62,000 bases of DNA from contig NW_019091386.1 in NCBI RefSeq assembly GCF_001949145.1, positions 273,435 to 335,434 on the forward strand, given 5' to 3'. Under the pieces are notes generated by a model that saw only the letters and a list, made by a program, of their open reading frames with translations, made no database searches and was not told the DNA's origin. Positions 11,819 through 23,699 of the stretch are shown one piece after another (position 1 is the first letter of the stretch; every line of letters starts with the position of its first letter). This DNA is from Acanthaster planci. Taxonomy: Eukaryota; Echinodermata; Asteroidea; Valvatida; Acanthasteridae. The translations under genes and the position numbers were made by a program.

Positions 11819-14124
11819 GTAAGCCCGTGTCGAATATAATAAATTTGTGCCCCGAAGAAGCTTGTCGGTGGATACCTTTGAGACAGGCAGTATTATTTTT
11901 CAATTAGCAGCATGAGAATTGACGTCCTGCGTCTGATTAATCATTTTGATGATGAAATTGCGTCAACGCAAACGATACAAAACACGTTTGGAAACGAGTG
12001 CCACTGGATCAGGGTTTTCGAGGATGCCCCAGCCGGCTGCGGCATTCTCAGACCCAATGAATTGTTTATTCTACTCGTACATGCCTTAATCATTGGGCAG
12101 AAGACCAGTTGTCGGATCCTGATTTTGGATCAGGTGGGGATGGCTGAAAATGGGAATTTCACTTTGAATGATTATCTGTTTTTCTCCACCAGTACAAGAC
12201 CCCCCCTCTGCTAATGCGCTAGTGCCGTTCCTAAAAAAAATTGTTGGGGCTTGTATACGTCAACACAAAAGTTGGCAAATTAGTTACTTTTCGAGTTCAC
12301 GCCATTTTACATTCGGATGAATAAACACAATGAGCACACAGAGTGGCAATTATGTACCAAATGCCAGGCCCAGAAGTGGCGTCTGTGCTGAAGCCGTGTG
12401 TTGAAGGGCGTTCCCAATCAAAACAATTTTTGAGAACGAGCTCAACGACATTCCACTTTTTCTAAGGCTACAAAACTGATAGGTTGTTTTGCAGACTGAT
12501 CTGAAACCGAACTGACCTAGAAATGCCCCAAGAATAAGTCTTTATTCAAATCGTCCTGTCTGTCTGCCATTTAGGGTTGGAGTGCAGAAAGTGAAACCGT
12601 GTGGAAATCTTTGTCATCTTACAGTGAATATCTGAACCCTTTCGTTTGACCCGACAATGCCAAAACGCACAACAGACGCCAAACTCACCCAACTGAAATG
12701 ACCCAAAAGTTGGGTTCAAATTCTGGTTAGTTTCGGTTCGATTTTGCACAACATTCTGTAGCCTTGTCCCAGGCGGTTTACGCGGCTGCTAAACCCCTGC
12801 AGAGATCCAGGCCGTACGCACCCAAACCACGGCAAACGACCTGCCATCCGTACGGTACAACGGCGAACCACAACAGATCCCTGTAAACAAACTTACAAAC
12901 CGAACCACCGCAGACGCGTGTGCGTGTACACACACCCACGTACGGACTGGGGCTAAGCACGCACGTGAGCAAGTTGGGAGTCGCGCAACGGCTTCACCGT
13001 CACTCGCAAAGCATAACAGCCCGAGTGCAATGTACCGTACGTGTTAAAAGCAAACCTACTGCAACGACGGGTATTGCGCAACACATCGTGCAATGTTTCC
13101 GCCACGCACGCACAGCAGGCTCGACGGCCGGGGTTGTCAAGATCATCGCCCAACGCCTTGATCAAGGCTATACATTCGTCAGCCTGAATATTGATTCCCT
13201 GTGGCGCGCTTTGGGGAACTCATGGATAAGAAAAATTACGCTTTACAATGTTAGAATTTCGTTCACTTCTTTAAGATCACATCGGATTAACGGCATTTGT
13301 AAAATATTTGCTAGCTTCGAAATTTATAGAAACTGAAAAATACCGGACCTGAAAGAAAACTACTTTGCCAATAATTCGACTTTTAACTTCCGAGAATCTA
13401 AAATACACGAAGACCAGTAAAATACAATGGTATCATTCTTGTAAGGTAGCCATTGAGGCTAAAATAAATAATTCAAATTATTTTAAGTCTTTGAAATTTA
13501 CAAGGAAATAAACTTGAAGGGATATTCTGCGATTACAAATATTCCAAAACTTTATCTTACCGTTGCTGACAAGAACGGCGTCAGATCAAGTCGACGGAAT
13601 CTAGAAACCATCGACAGCAGGTAGGTAAATATTTGCAGCGTTGTTATAACCTCGTTTACAAACGAACGTGTCTATAGGGAGACCTTGGAACGATACTGTC
13701 GGAAGTGAAAGGACTTTTTTTACCCATCTCCGGGTGACTTTTCCAAAATACTACTTGAGGAACACTGAGGTCAAATTCCGACAAGAGTGTTTCTTAGAGT
13801 AGCTTCAATTAGGAATGACTCTTCAGAAAAATAAAATCACGTGACAAGACGACCCTTTGTAATTTCCCCGCAGGCGGACCGCGCGAGGATTCCGGAAGCT
13901 CGCTTCAGGACCTTTTACTTTCAGGGTCTATTTGTGGCACTTTATCTTTCAGCGGTTGGTAGAAGCGGATCACATTAATAACTTACCTGTGGTTGAAAAA
14001 AACTTCGGATTGGTTGCAAGAAATTTATGTTTCTATAAGATTTTCCAAACAAAAGCTTATTCTTTTTCGGAAATAATGTCACTTTGTTCCTAGGATTGCT
14101 ATCCTGTGTTTGACCGTGTTGCAG
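11819..14124 (+). other. Leader intron of gene 2
   Basis: No other gene is recognised. The part from about 12770 to 13200 is richer in G+C and CpG than its surroundings and has open frames on both strands, but I cannot assign it to any family. The remainder is AT-rich without visible structure. Confidence 0.45.
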
Positions 14125-14139
14125 TAACTGAAGTTCACC

Positions 14140-16620
14140 ATGAAACTCTTCGAGGTTGTCCTCTTCCTGAGCTTTGTTGGTAATTTTTTATTTTTAATTT
14201 TCTCTAATTAATTCCTAATGCAGTTTGCACTTTACAAAACGAGATCCCAAACGGCTTTGAAATTTGTGATAAAGTTTGAACACAATCCACCTGGAGCAGA
14301 AGGACCCCTCATCGCTTGAAAAGAGCTATTTTTGTCGGGAGTGTTGATTTTGTTTGTAGCGATGCGACCGTAACGTTTGCATTTCTTAGTCCTTTGTGAA
14401 CGAAGTGCAGTTTCCACCAAAGGAGCAAACTTGCGCCCTCTCTTGGTCGAGCTCGAGGCGCACTATCCAAAGTCCAAATTGCAATTACTTAACTCCCTAT
14501 TGTGACAGGATATTTTGAATGATTTTTGCCTTGTCTTGGCCGATTGGTCTATTCTAGGAAATATTATGGGACGAGAGTGCTATGTGTGTGGCCCCGGTTC
14601 CAGCTGCTCAGATCCGTTCACGGGCAGCGACTCCCTGAAGCAAACCTGCTCGTCGGAAAAATACTGCTTCGTGAGTGAAGCCCAAATCTCTCTTTTACTT
14701 CTCTTGTCTGGTGATGCACAACGGCAATCCGACACTGACAGTTGAAGTAGCTCCGAAAAAGATCGTCAAAGTTACGCCCAATAAATAGTGAAAGTTGAAT
14801 AATTGGGGTCATTTGTGTGAACAGTTGATGAGAGAGTTTCACTCAACGGCTTCGTGGAAGAAAAGAGCCAAGCACAGTCATAAAAAAACTAAATAATCTT
14901 GGCTGCTGGAAGTTTATTCAACCCTGTGTTTTGTCTCAACCTCTCTCTTTAAAGAGTGGCTCTCAAATCAACCATCAAAATGTAGTCCAAGTGTAATAAC
15001 ATTACTTTTTAATGGCCGTCCATGCACATGGGCGATAAAAGAAGGACAAGTGATTTACCCCAGAAATTCTGTTACGGCCCATTAAAAGTCCAACAATAAT
15101 ACATCGACCAATAATGTAACAACATTGGCCAATCATGTAATATCGAGTGATGATGTAGCAAATATTGACCAGTAGTGGGGGGGACTGTTTGGTACAGTTT
15201 GACCTTTCGACAAAAATGGCAAAAGGTCACATTAATATTCATAAGTATAATAATAATATGATATTGATATGAATAGGAATGAGGTGTAGGTTGAAAAATG
15301 ATAGTACAGAATGACCTTTGGTAAGGGATAGGCATAGGATAAGGTCAGAAAGTTTGGTACAGGTTGACCCTGGTGTATGGGAAAATATAGGAATAAGGCC
15401 TAGCACGGGGTAAAAATGTTTTGCTTATGAAATTATGGCACAACATGATGAAAGAGGATGAGTCATATAGTGTGTGATGGTATACTGGCTGGCCCACCAG
15501 GCAATCCTAAGGTAATCAAGTAGTAGGAAGCGATAATCCCTGCACAATAGACAGCTCGTGCCGCCGGTTAATGAGAGGGATAACCCCTAGATAATGGACT
15601 GTATGTAGTGCCTGAGCTGTGTCGGCAGACTATTGTGTTAATGATTACATTGTGTACGTTGCAAGTGAGCGTTGGTCTGACTTAACCGTTGGACACTAAG
15701 GAAGAGAGGGCGCCCACATGCTAGCGGTCTTGGGTTTGGCTTACTATGGCTACCGAGATTTGACCGAAACGGGAAGAAGACTCTGTTGTCCCTAGCCGAT
15801 TTTTTTAATCCTTTGAACTGGAGTGTTTTACGTCCTGTTACCCTTTCTAACCTTATCCTATGCCCATCCCTTACCAAAGGTCATTCTGTACTATATTTTT
15901 TTCACCCTACACCTCATTCCTAGTCATATCAATATCATATTACCATTATACTTATGAATATTGATGTCACCTTTTGCCATTTTTGTCGCAAAGGTCAAAC
16001 TGTACCGAACAGTCCCCCCTCTACTTTGACCGATAATGAATTAAACCCTGCAACTAACAATGTGGTTAAAATTATTCGATAATGAAGTGACTCCAAAATA
16101 CCTATAATAAGAAAAGACTAAAGACGCCAATATTATAACACCCACAGCTAAGCTAAGCTAATATTTCGAAACATTTGGGGGGACTTAGCCTTTTGTTAGA
16201 GTTTTCAGGGCCGATCAGACGTACTTTAATGCATTTTCGTTTCGCCATGAAACAGCCTATCGGTTGTGGAGCTTTTGTTTCTTTTCCACTTTCTTCTTTC
16301 TTAAAAAGGAATCACTACAGCAAATTTAAACCTTGAGCAAGATGTGCAAATTTTTTTTATGAGCCTGAGCCTGTTTTTCTCTTTCTTTTTGCATTTCCAC
16401 GCAGAAAGAAAAGATCGAGTTCCAAGGCACCAGCTCAGTGACCAGATCATGTTCAGACTGTGCTCGGGACGGCTGCGTATCGGTGGAGGCTGCAGGCGGT
16501 AGTGGTGTAGGCTGCTGCTGCAGCACTGATTACTGCAACGGGGCTGGCTCGCTGGGCGTGATGTCCACCCTGGCCACTGCAGTAGTGGGCCTTGTGGCCA
16601 TGGTCATTGCTAGGTATTAA
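14140..16620 (+). CDS. Ly6/uPAR-like GPI-anchored protein, gene 2
   Basis: The CDS joins 14140-14179, 14558-14670 and 16405-16620 into 122 codons plus stop. Residues 1-18 form the signal peptide (MKLFEVVLFLSFVG start). The LU domain has C-x2-C, the C-S-D-P-F signature, and ends CCC-x4-CN. A small-residue stretch (NGAGS) and a hydrophobic tail (LATAVVGLVAMVIA) follow, as expected for a GPI-anchor signal. There are twelve cysteines. Compared with the sister genes the middle of exon 3 is four residues shorter, with spacing C-x2-C-x4-C instead of C-x5-C-x5-C, so one loop is altered. Introns are GT-AG in phases 1 and 0. The ATG was chosen because AAGTTCACCATG is shared with gene 1 and gives the conserved signal peptide. 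Ligand and tissue are unknown. Confidence 0.88.
15164..16037. mobile_element. Foldback element in intron 2 of gene 2
   Basis: The arms at 15164-15352 and 15841-16037 are reverse complements with scattered differences. Shared words include ACAGTTTGACCTTT, AAAATGGCAAAAGGT, ATATGATATTGATATGA and GGTCATTCTGTACTA. The centre is about 490 bp with no recognisable protein. It is a non-autonomous foldback transposon inserted in the intron on the coding side of the splice signals. Confidence 0.8.
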
Positions 16621-17815
16621 GGGCAAGACAGATGGGAATGATGCCACGATAGCTGAGACCTTAATCATTTGTAGTGCTGTGACAATGTGTAGTGTTCTGT
16701 TATCCGTCGAAGTCTTTCAGTTACGAGCAAGGACAATGCAGAGGGCGCCCGTTTTTGCACACAACCTAAATATGTAAAGGCCAATTTACAGGCCTACTTC
16801 ACGCGAACGCGGAAATGCAGCCCATTTAGTGCCACGAAACTTTTTTTGTAAGAAATTTGCTCCAGCCGTTAAGCGTTCAACTTTTGCGAATTTGCAGTAC
16901 AAATATTTGATTGAATGTCACAATGTCGCCGCACTTGCTGCTGCTTGAAGTGAGCACTGGCTTTTAAGTGACGGAAATACACTCATTTATCTGAGATGTT
17001 GTGCTATACACTTATTGTTTCGGCGACTAAAACATTCATCCACAATAACTGTGATCCCATCCACACTTACCTGTTTTCGTCAGCACATTAACGAGTGCAC
17101 GACCTGCAAAAGGTTTGGTGTAAACCTTATCGTTCTAAGTATCCGAGTAAGTATCTATGGCATGGCATGCAGCATTAAAAGAAGGTCTGCAGGTTTCGCA
17201 GTCTCATCAAATCGTTTTTCAAAATGGTCGAACCAACAAACAAGCACGTTACGGGCCTAACGATCCTCTAGGTTGAAGCCTTCCGAATCATGTTGTGTAA
17301 TGTTCTCAATGAATAATCTTTGAAGTGACTTCTCTTGAAAAATTAGTGTGACACCGTCAGAAAGGAACTTATAATCAAACAAGTAGAAAATTCTAAGAGT
17401 TGGGACTGAGTAAATACACTATGAAGTCTTGAATGCTTGTAACTAGCATTAAAATGGGTCTGAAATACATGATGTAACTATTTCCAGACTATTATTGGGA
17501 TGCTTGGGAACAGCTTTTGTAATCATAAAATGCTAAAGATATGCATAATGAAAAAGAGGCCTTGCAACTAGTAAAGGATAACAGAAATGCGACTTCAACG
17601 CAGGTCTAAATTTGGAGGACTTACATCGAACCTCATGAAGTTTTGATGGGAACAAGTTTGCTCATTCTATAGCAAACGCGGGAAAACAGTCTTACAAGTC
17701 CGTTCTGTCTGAATCAACTTTCAATTATTCTGTAATATTGTAAAACCATGATGTCTCTCATGATGTTGTACTCAAGATAAAAACGTCAGTTACGCATGAA
17801 TAAATGAAGACCAAG
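16621..17815 (+). other. 3' UTR of gene 2
   Basis: The UTR runs from the stop codon to the AATAAATGA signal at 17799. The segment near 17405-17480 (GACTGAGTAAA, then CTATGAAGTCTTGAATGC and ACATGATGTAACTA) is homologous to 3' UTR segments of genes 1, 3 and 5. Confidence 0.6.
17799..17804 (+). terminator. Polyadenylation signal, gene 2
   Basis: AATAAA lies in GCATGAATAAATGAAGACC, matching the ends of genes 1, 4 and 5. Confidence 0.65.
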
Positions 17816-18304
17816 AAAAAGTCTTTCGTTATCCTTTGAATTTGTTTGAACTTTATTGTGAGTGTGTGCCAATAGAGATTGAGAAGCCAAAGCACATTTT
17901 TCAAAACGAATTCTGTGAAGTATCTTACCACTTGTTGGTGTTATCGTTGAGAGCGTTACAACACGAAAAGGGGCTTGGTTTACACAAGTGGAGGAATGAT
18001 AGGACGCTATGGCTTGAAACCAAGTGACCGTGAAGGGGGGGGGTTGGCTTTTCTTACACTTGGGCACTGTTTATACTTTACTCACGGACATAATATTAGA
18101 GCCCCAGTTAAGTAGTCTTTCTGCTGGGAATAAATACATAGGCCTACTCGTGTAATTAATCCTATTGGCCATCCAGCCCCCAAAAAGCCGACTGGATGGG
18201 GCATATTTCCGATACCTCGCGCTCGACACCTCACTCTCACGCCGACAAAAACACGTACACATAATTTTGGTTAAACAGACGGGGTGTGAACAGCGCCACC
18301 AATC

Positions 18305-18395
18305 ATGGAAAAGATGTCAACGTCGCGACGTTGACATCTTTTCCATCGCGACGGTATAATACACCTACGCGTCGGTGTATCATACCGTCGCGATG
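18305..18395. repeat. Adjacent palindromes (42 bp perfect, then 52 bp near-perfect)
   Basis: Positions 18305-18346 form a perfect 42-bp palindrome centred on CGTCGCGACG, with outer words ATGGAAAAGATGTCAA. It overlaps a second inverted repeat at 18344-18395, whose 14-nt ends start CATCGCGACGGTAT and which continues through ATACACC to a TACGCGT centre. The two can extrude as neighbouring cruciforms. The unit may be a small foldback element or a cloning or assembly artefact. Confidence 0.85.
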
Positions 18396-18399
18396 TACA

Positions 18400-20163
18400 G
18401 CTATGCTGTTGCTCGCTACCCGCCGCCCTCATAGGGCGCGGGGAAAGGGCAAATCGTGATGTAATTTTGGGAGCCCTCAATAGGACAGCATTCATTTGAA
18501 ACAGTACCGAGGACCAATTTACATTTCCACTTACGCATGAGACGTGCGCACCGTAAATACAAGCGTTGATCAGGACGACAATCATAACCCACGATACTCA
18601 ATGACGAGCGTCCACTCCTGTGCCACATGAGATCAATGGTGATTAGCAATCGTGCTCTCTGAACTGCGCCCCTACTGTCGGATGATTACCATTCCCCACA
18701 GCCTCCATTTAAATTTACCCACTTCAATAGCGCTCTATACATCTACCCAGGTATGTTCCAACTTGCCAGCTGCGCATGCTAGGCAAACATGGCTGCCCTT
18801 TCTGAGCTGCATAGCGGAATCGGTTTTTTTTTCATATTAAATCAAGTCACAACAGTTAGATATCATGAGAATCTTTTACTTTGATTTGAGCATTCGGCGA
18901 CTTGGGCCATATTCTGATGTAAGTCCTGCACACATATTTACCTGTGACTAATGATTCTTGGTCACGTAATTAATTGTAACGTCCCCCGAGTGGGTCTGGT
19001 GTCGCATTTGGTAGGCCTACCCGGCTCACTGAAAGAAACTCCCATGAACTCTCGTCCTCAAACAGTATGGCCTACTCTCACAAAGGACACTGAGGGCACA
19101 AGCCTCTAACTTGGAACTACATGTGTTCCATTTCGAACAATAAATGAGTTATGATGTAAATCGTTACTCACTCTCTCTCCAAGGCCTGCGTGAGTTGCCT
19201 CGTGTTTCTATGCTAGCTCCAAGCGCCCAATCCAAGGAGCAAATGCGACACAACATAAATCCTGAGTTTCCTCGTTTCCGCGCCGTGTCCAACTGTGACT
19301 GTGTTTTTCGCAATCGCCGCGCCACCTCCTATCTTGGCCAGAGAAACCATGAACCTTGTGTTCTTCTGATTTGCATGTGAAGACAGGCTCGGGCGCTGCG
19401 CCAACTCTACAGACCTTTCCACCCACCTGTCTGGATTGCGCCAAATGTAAACAATACGTCCACCACGTTGGACCGCCTTGGCCACAGTGATTCGCATAAC
19501 TCCTACCGCCAGCTTCATCCACGTGCAAGCGGACGTGCGAGCGCTGCATGCTTGACTATAGATTATCCTGAGTAAGTGAATTACCATCACAACACTATGC
19601 ACTCATCACCATCAAAATACATGGCGGTCCAGCTGGATTGTGACATCACAGGAAAAAACTCTAACGTCTTGTCCCAAAACTGACTTTACTGTTTCGGCTG
19701 GTACATCGCGCATGCAGGCGTCACGCGCTGGCGAGCACAGCCGAATAGAACTACCGGCAGAAGGCTCTACATTCACAAGAGACGAACTGGGGCCGTTTTG
19801 CGTTTTCCAATACCCAATTCGGCTCCGTCTCAACTGTTTTTTTTTACTACCTGACTTTGAAGCTGTAAACGTAGTAATTAGTCTAATAGTGCCACAAAAC
19901 ATCAAATAAGATGCAAGAGAACCAAAACTTACACTAGTCCAATGTAATTTAAACGCTTCAGGCCCACAATCGGGGATTGGTTTTGGGAGCGAAGCCTGAG
20001 ACGGAGACGAAGTTGAGTATTGGAAAACAGCTTAGTTTTCTGGCAGTTCGTCTCACAGAGACCTCCAGTCTTGCGCGTATAACCGTGATTTTGAAAAGGG
20101 TGGGCCATTGATTTCCGTCTTTAAAATAGAGATCAATGGTAGGGGCAAACAATGGGTGCGTTC
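18400..20163. other. Gene 2 / gene 3 spacer with dispersed repeats
   Basis: No gene is recognised. A repeat at about 19640-19840, read on the minus strand, contains TTCGTCTCTTGTGAATGTAG and CGGCTGTGCTCG. It recurs on the plus strand at 21170-21390, and part of it recurs at about 19995-20070 (+). Overlapping reading frames in this repeat share short residue runs between copies, but they run on opposite strands and show no known domain. Confidence 0.5.
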
Positions 20164-20648
20164 NNNNNNNNNNNNNNNNNNNNNNNNNNNNNNNNNNNNN
20201 NNNNNNNNNNNNNNNNNNNNNNNNNNNNNNNNNNNNNNNNNNNNNNNNNNNNNNNNNNNNNNNNNNNNNNNNNNNNNNNNNNNNNNNNNNNNNNNNNNNN
20301 NNNNNNNNNNNNNNNNNNNNNNNNNNNNNNNNNNNNNNNNNNNNNNNNNNNNNNNNNNNNNNNNNNNNNNNNNNNNNNNNNNNNNNNNNNNNNNNNNNNN
20401 NNNNNNNNNNNNNNNNNNNNNNNNNNNNNNNNNNNNNNNNNNNNNNNNNNNNNNNNNNNNNNNNNNNNNNNNNNNNNNNNNNNNNNNNNNNNNNNNNNNN
20501 NNNNNNNNNNNNNNNNNNNNNNNNNNNNNNNNNNNNNNNNNNNNNNNNNNNNNNNNNNNNNNNNNNNNNNNNNNNNNNNNNNNNNNNNNNNNNNNNNNNN
20601 NNNNNNNNNNNNNNNNNNNNNNNNNNNNNNNNNNNNNNNNNNNNNNNN
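20164..20648. other. Assembly gap (485 N)
   Basis: A run of N, with copies of one dispersed repeat on both sides. A repeat-caused gap is therefore likely. Any open frame crossing it is meaningless. Confidence 1.
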
Positions 20649-22510
20649 CCCGAGTGTAATGACGTCACGGATGGACTGTTCGTGCATGGACGTACATGAT
20701 GGAACGTGGCGGTGACTTGAACTTTTTCCCAGAATGCCTTGGCGATTGCACTGCAGCGTTCGATTACCCTCATTTCGAGGCTTCCCTTGGTGTAACAGTA
20801 GTGTGTTCAGGGAACCTAATCGACCGCACCCAATGGGTGAAGCAATGGACGGCAGCGCATTACGCGCAACGCATTTACTGTGCCTGTGTTTGTTTACATG
20901 TGCTCCAGAAAGTTCACTTTTTTGCTCTCGGGCACTGCTATCTCTTAAAATACATGTATTGCAAACGCATCGTTCTGAATCTATATAGGCCAGATTAAAT
21001 AAATTGAGGATTTTTTTCACCTTGAAAAACAGCTTCATGGAATTTGGGGGCTGAAATTCTTAAACTGTGCGTAAATGCCCTACCGTGGATTTGCCAATAT
21101 TTTTAATTTTAGTCAATAATCCCGTAGTTTTTAATTGGATCACATCCAACTCTATGGCGTTTATTATGTCTGTGGTTCGTCTCTTATGAATATAGCGCCC
21201 TCTACTGGTAGCGCTTTTCGGCTGTGCTCGTCAGCACATGTCGCCTGTCCGGTGCACCGGCCAAAACAGTGAAACCGGTTATGGGGCAAGACTACACCCA
21301 CTCTGGTGCCGCGCTCACTTTTGTAATACATAACTCTCCTCGATTTCCGGCATGTGAACGTCATAACGAAGCAGCGCATATCCCTCCCGTTGCGGGAAAT
21401 GAAATGGAATAAAATGCACTGAAATACGCACGATTGAATAGTGCGCTGTTAGTTGTGTAAGTTATTCACGTGTGAATAAAATGCTGATAGGCAGTAATAA
21501 AGAACGGATTTCGTGGATATAAATACATGTATTTTCATTACTTCAATCCCTTTTCAGACTTTCTACGGACATCGTAATCAGAAAAACATTATGTGGTTGC
21601 AAATAATGAAAGACTTTTCACGCACGTAGAAAATGACATATTGATTTGGCTGTTACAGTTCGTCTTTTGCAGCCAGCAGATGGATTTAGCGCCCTCTTAT
21701 GACTGGTAGGATAGGAATTTTGTGCAGTGAAACGGTTGGAAGCCAACATAATACAGAAAATCTTGAAGTTTCCTAACAGTCAAGTTGAGTCGCCTTTCTG
21801 CGGACAAGTCTATTTGATAGCAAGGTTGCCAAATATTGGCTGTATTGGATGCATTCGATTAGGACGTGGCAACCCTGACCTGGGAACGGTCGTGTGTGTT
21901 GTGCCCAACAAGTGAGACGATGGGGACGAGGCTAAACCAGGTACAACCCACAGACGTAGAGTTTCGATTCTGAATTTTATTATGCAGTACTGCAGCGAAA
22001 TTAATTTCAATTTCCCAGCGGTAAAGACCGAAGTGTCGTTAAGTACAGAGGATGTGAGAGGGTGACACCCATGATTCTGTCCCCAAATCGATCGAATTAT
22101 TGTGCAGAGTTGGAGCAAATAGAAACCATTATGAATAGCTCCCCCAGTAACGTCCGTGATAGAGAAGTTTCAGCTCAGACCGTTTTGCCGGTAACTGGTG
22201 GATTTTCCCCCGATAATCTGTGCAGAAAATTATAATTCTGGGTTTTGGACAAAATCAACCTGTGCAAATGATCGTTCATCGAACTCTCGTTGTGCAGTGT
22301 GAACAGCGCCCCCTGTAATCGGTCAGTGATGCCAGTCATACCATCACCAACCTGTTAGTTGGTTACATATCCAGCAATCAGTTATTAAACTTAATGGGAC
22401 CCTTGTTTCAAATCGGTCTGCAGGAACTTTGGGGTACACATTAAGGCCGGTTTGTTTTTTAAAAAATGATTGCAGACCTCCTTGCCGTAAGTTTAACACT
22501 GACAGAGACA
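20649..22510. other. Spacer after the gap
   Basis: The stretch holds the plus-strand copy of the 19.7-kb repeat at 21170-21390, including a GCGCCCTCTACTGGTAG word. I recognise no gene. A GAACAGCGCCCCCTG word near 22303 is also typical of dispersed repeats in this window. Confidence 0.45.
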
Positions 22511-23698
22511 GGCGGGTGTAAACGGTAAAACTGTCCGCCCTGGTAAATGTGTCCCCCCGACACTTTAACCGGATCGCCCCGGTAAAGGTAAATCTGTCCC
22601 CTTTCAGGAAAATTTGTGCCCCTGCTCAACGGTAAATTTTTCCTTCCTGGGAAATGTGTCCCCCGTGGAACAGCACAAGTATATCACCCATAATCAACGC
22701 ACAATACTCGTTACGTCGACACACGGCGATTGGATGAGGAGGGCTATCCTGGACCATCCGTCTGTGTTTGCATACACAAATGTTTCTTATAGTCTCTCCG
22801 CTTTCTAGTGACCATTATTTGAATGATTTCACTCACGCTATTCTGGTATTTCCCAGTCTTTTAGCCTTTGCCCGTTCAATCTCAAGGTACCCACTCTCAC
22901 ACGCCATCTTTAAATTAAATGAGTCTGTTGAACTTTATGTCACGTCACTTGACCAAGGCCCGCAGACGGCTGTTCTATTCGCTTCCACTTCAATAAAAAA
23001 GAGAAAAAGAACGCGTCGTAAATTCATCTGCACGTAGCGCTCATTCCGCGAGACTGCACTGAGTTGCATATTAGATAGGCCTATGTCTTCACATAGCGAG
23101 ACGCATACGCTATGAAGTGGGCGTCTTGTGGGATGAATGAACGGGCCATGTCTTAATGTAGGATTGACTCCGAGAAAGATTTGATGAAAACTTATGAATG
23201 ACTGAAGTTAGGAATGTGCTACGGAGTAGCAGTAGCGGAAGGGCAGGTCGCAGCAAAAACGCAACCGCGTCGCGCGTGCAGTGGTACGCAATGCGCTGTG
23301 TAAAAAGCATGTAAATAATGTGAATGGTCATTGCACGCTTGCTATGGACTTACTGCGTAGTGTGTGTAATAGAAATAACGTGTACGCTGTAATCTACATG
23401 GAACGTAGGCCTGCGTGACACTACCTTTTTCCGATTTCGTGCAAAAACATAGCTCTTTTGCATCTCATATCCCCCCATTTTGACAGCTTGATGAGGGGCA
23501 AAAAAATCTAACTGCATTTCATGTGGACTGAATTCATCAACCCAACACGAAAAAGTACACTTTCTGTGTGGAAAAACGAAGGGGGCAGAATTACCTGGAG
23601 GGGGACTGATTTACCGGGCCGGGGGGACACTTTTACCTAGGTAATTCTGTCCCCCGGACATTTTTAGCGGGGGGACAGACTTACCGTCTACACCGGCC
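22511..23698. mobile_element. Element with sub-repeated inverted termini (GGTAAATSTGTCCCC units)
   Basis: Both ends consist of several imperfect copies of GGTAAATCTGTCCCC, at 22525-22675 and, inverted, at 23585-23690. The outermost parts match as GGTGTAAACGGTAA and TTACCGTCTACACC. The interior is about 900 bp without a recognisable protein. Termini made of sub-terminal tandem copies suggest a non-autonomous DNA transposon with multiple protein-binding sites at its ends. The superfamily is not assigned. Confidence 0.65.
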
Positions 23699-23699
23699 A

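Noticed and set aside
12920-13336. 138-codon open frame and antisense frames in the GC-rich patch
   Set aside because: No domain, no splice context and no recognisable transposon motif. They were not annotated as genes.
19958-21038. Long open frames through the N gap
   Set aside because: Their length comes from N bases. The flanks show no protein similarity.
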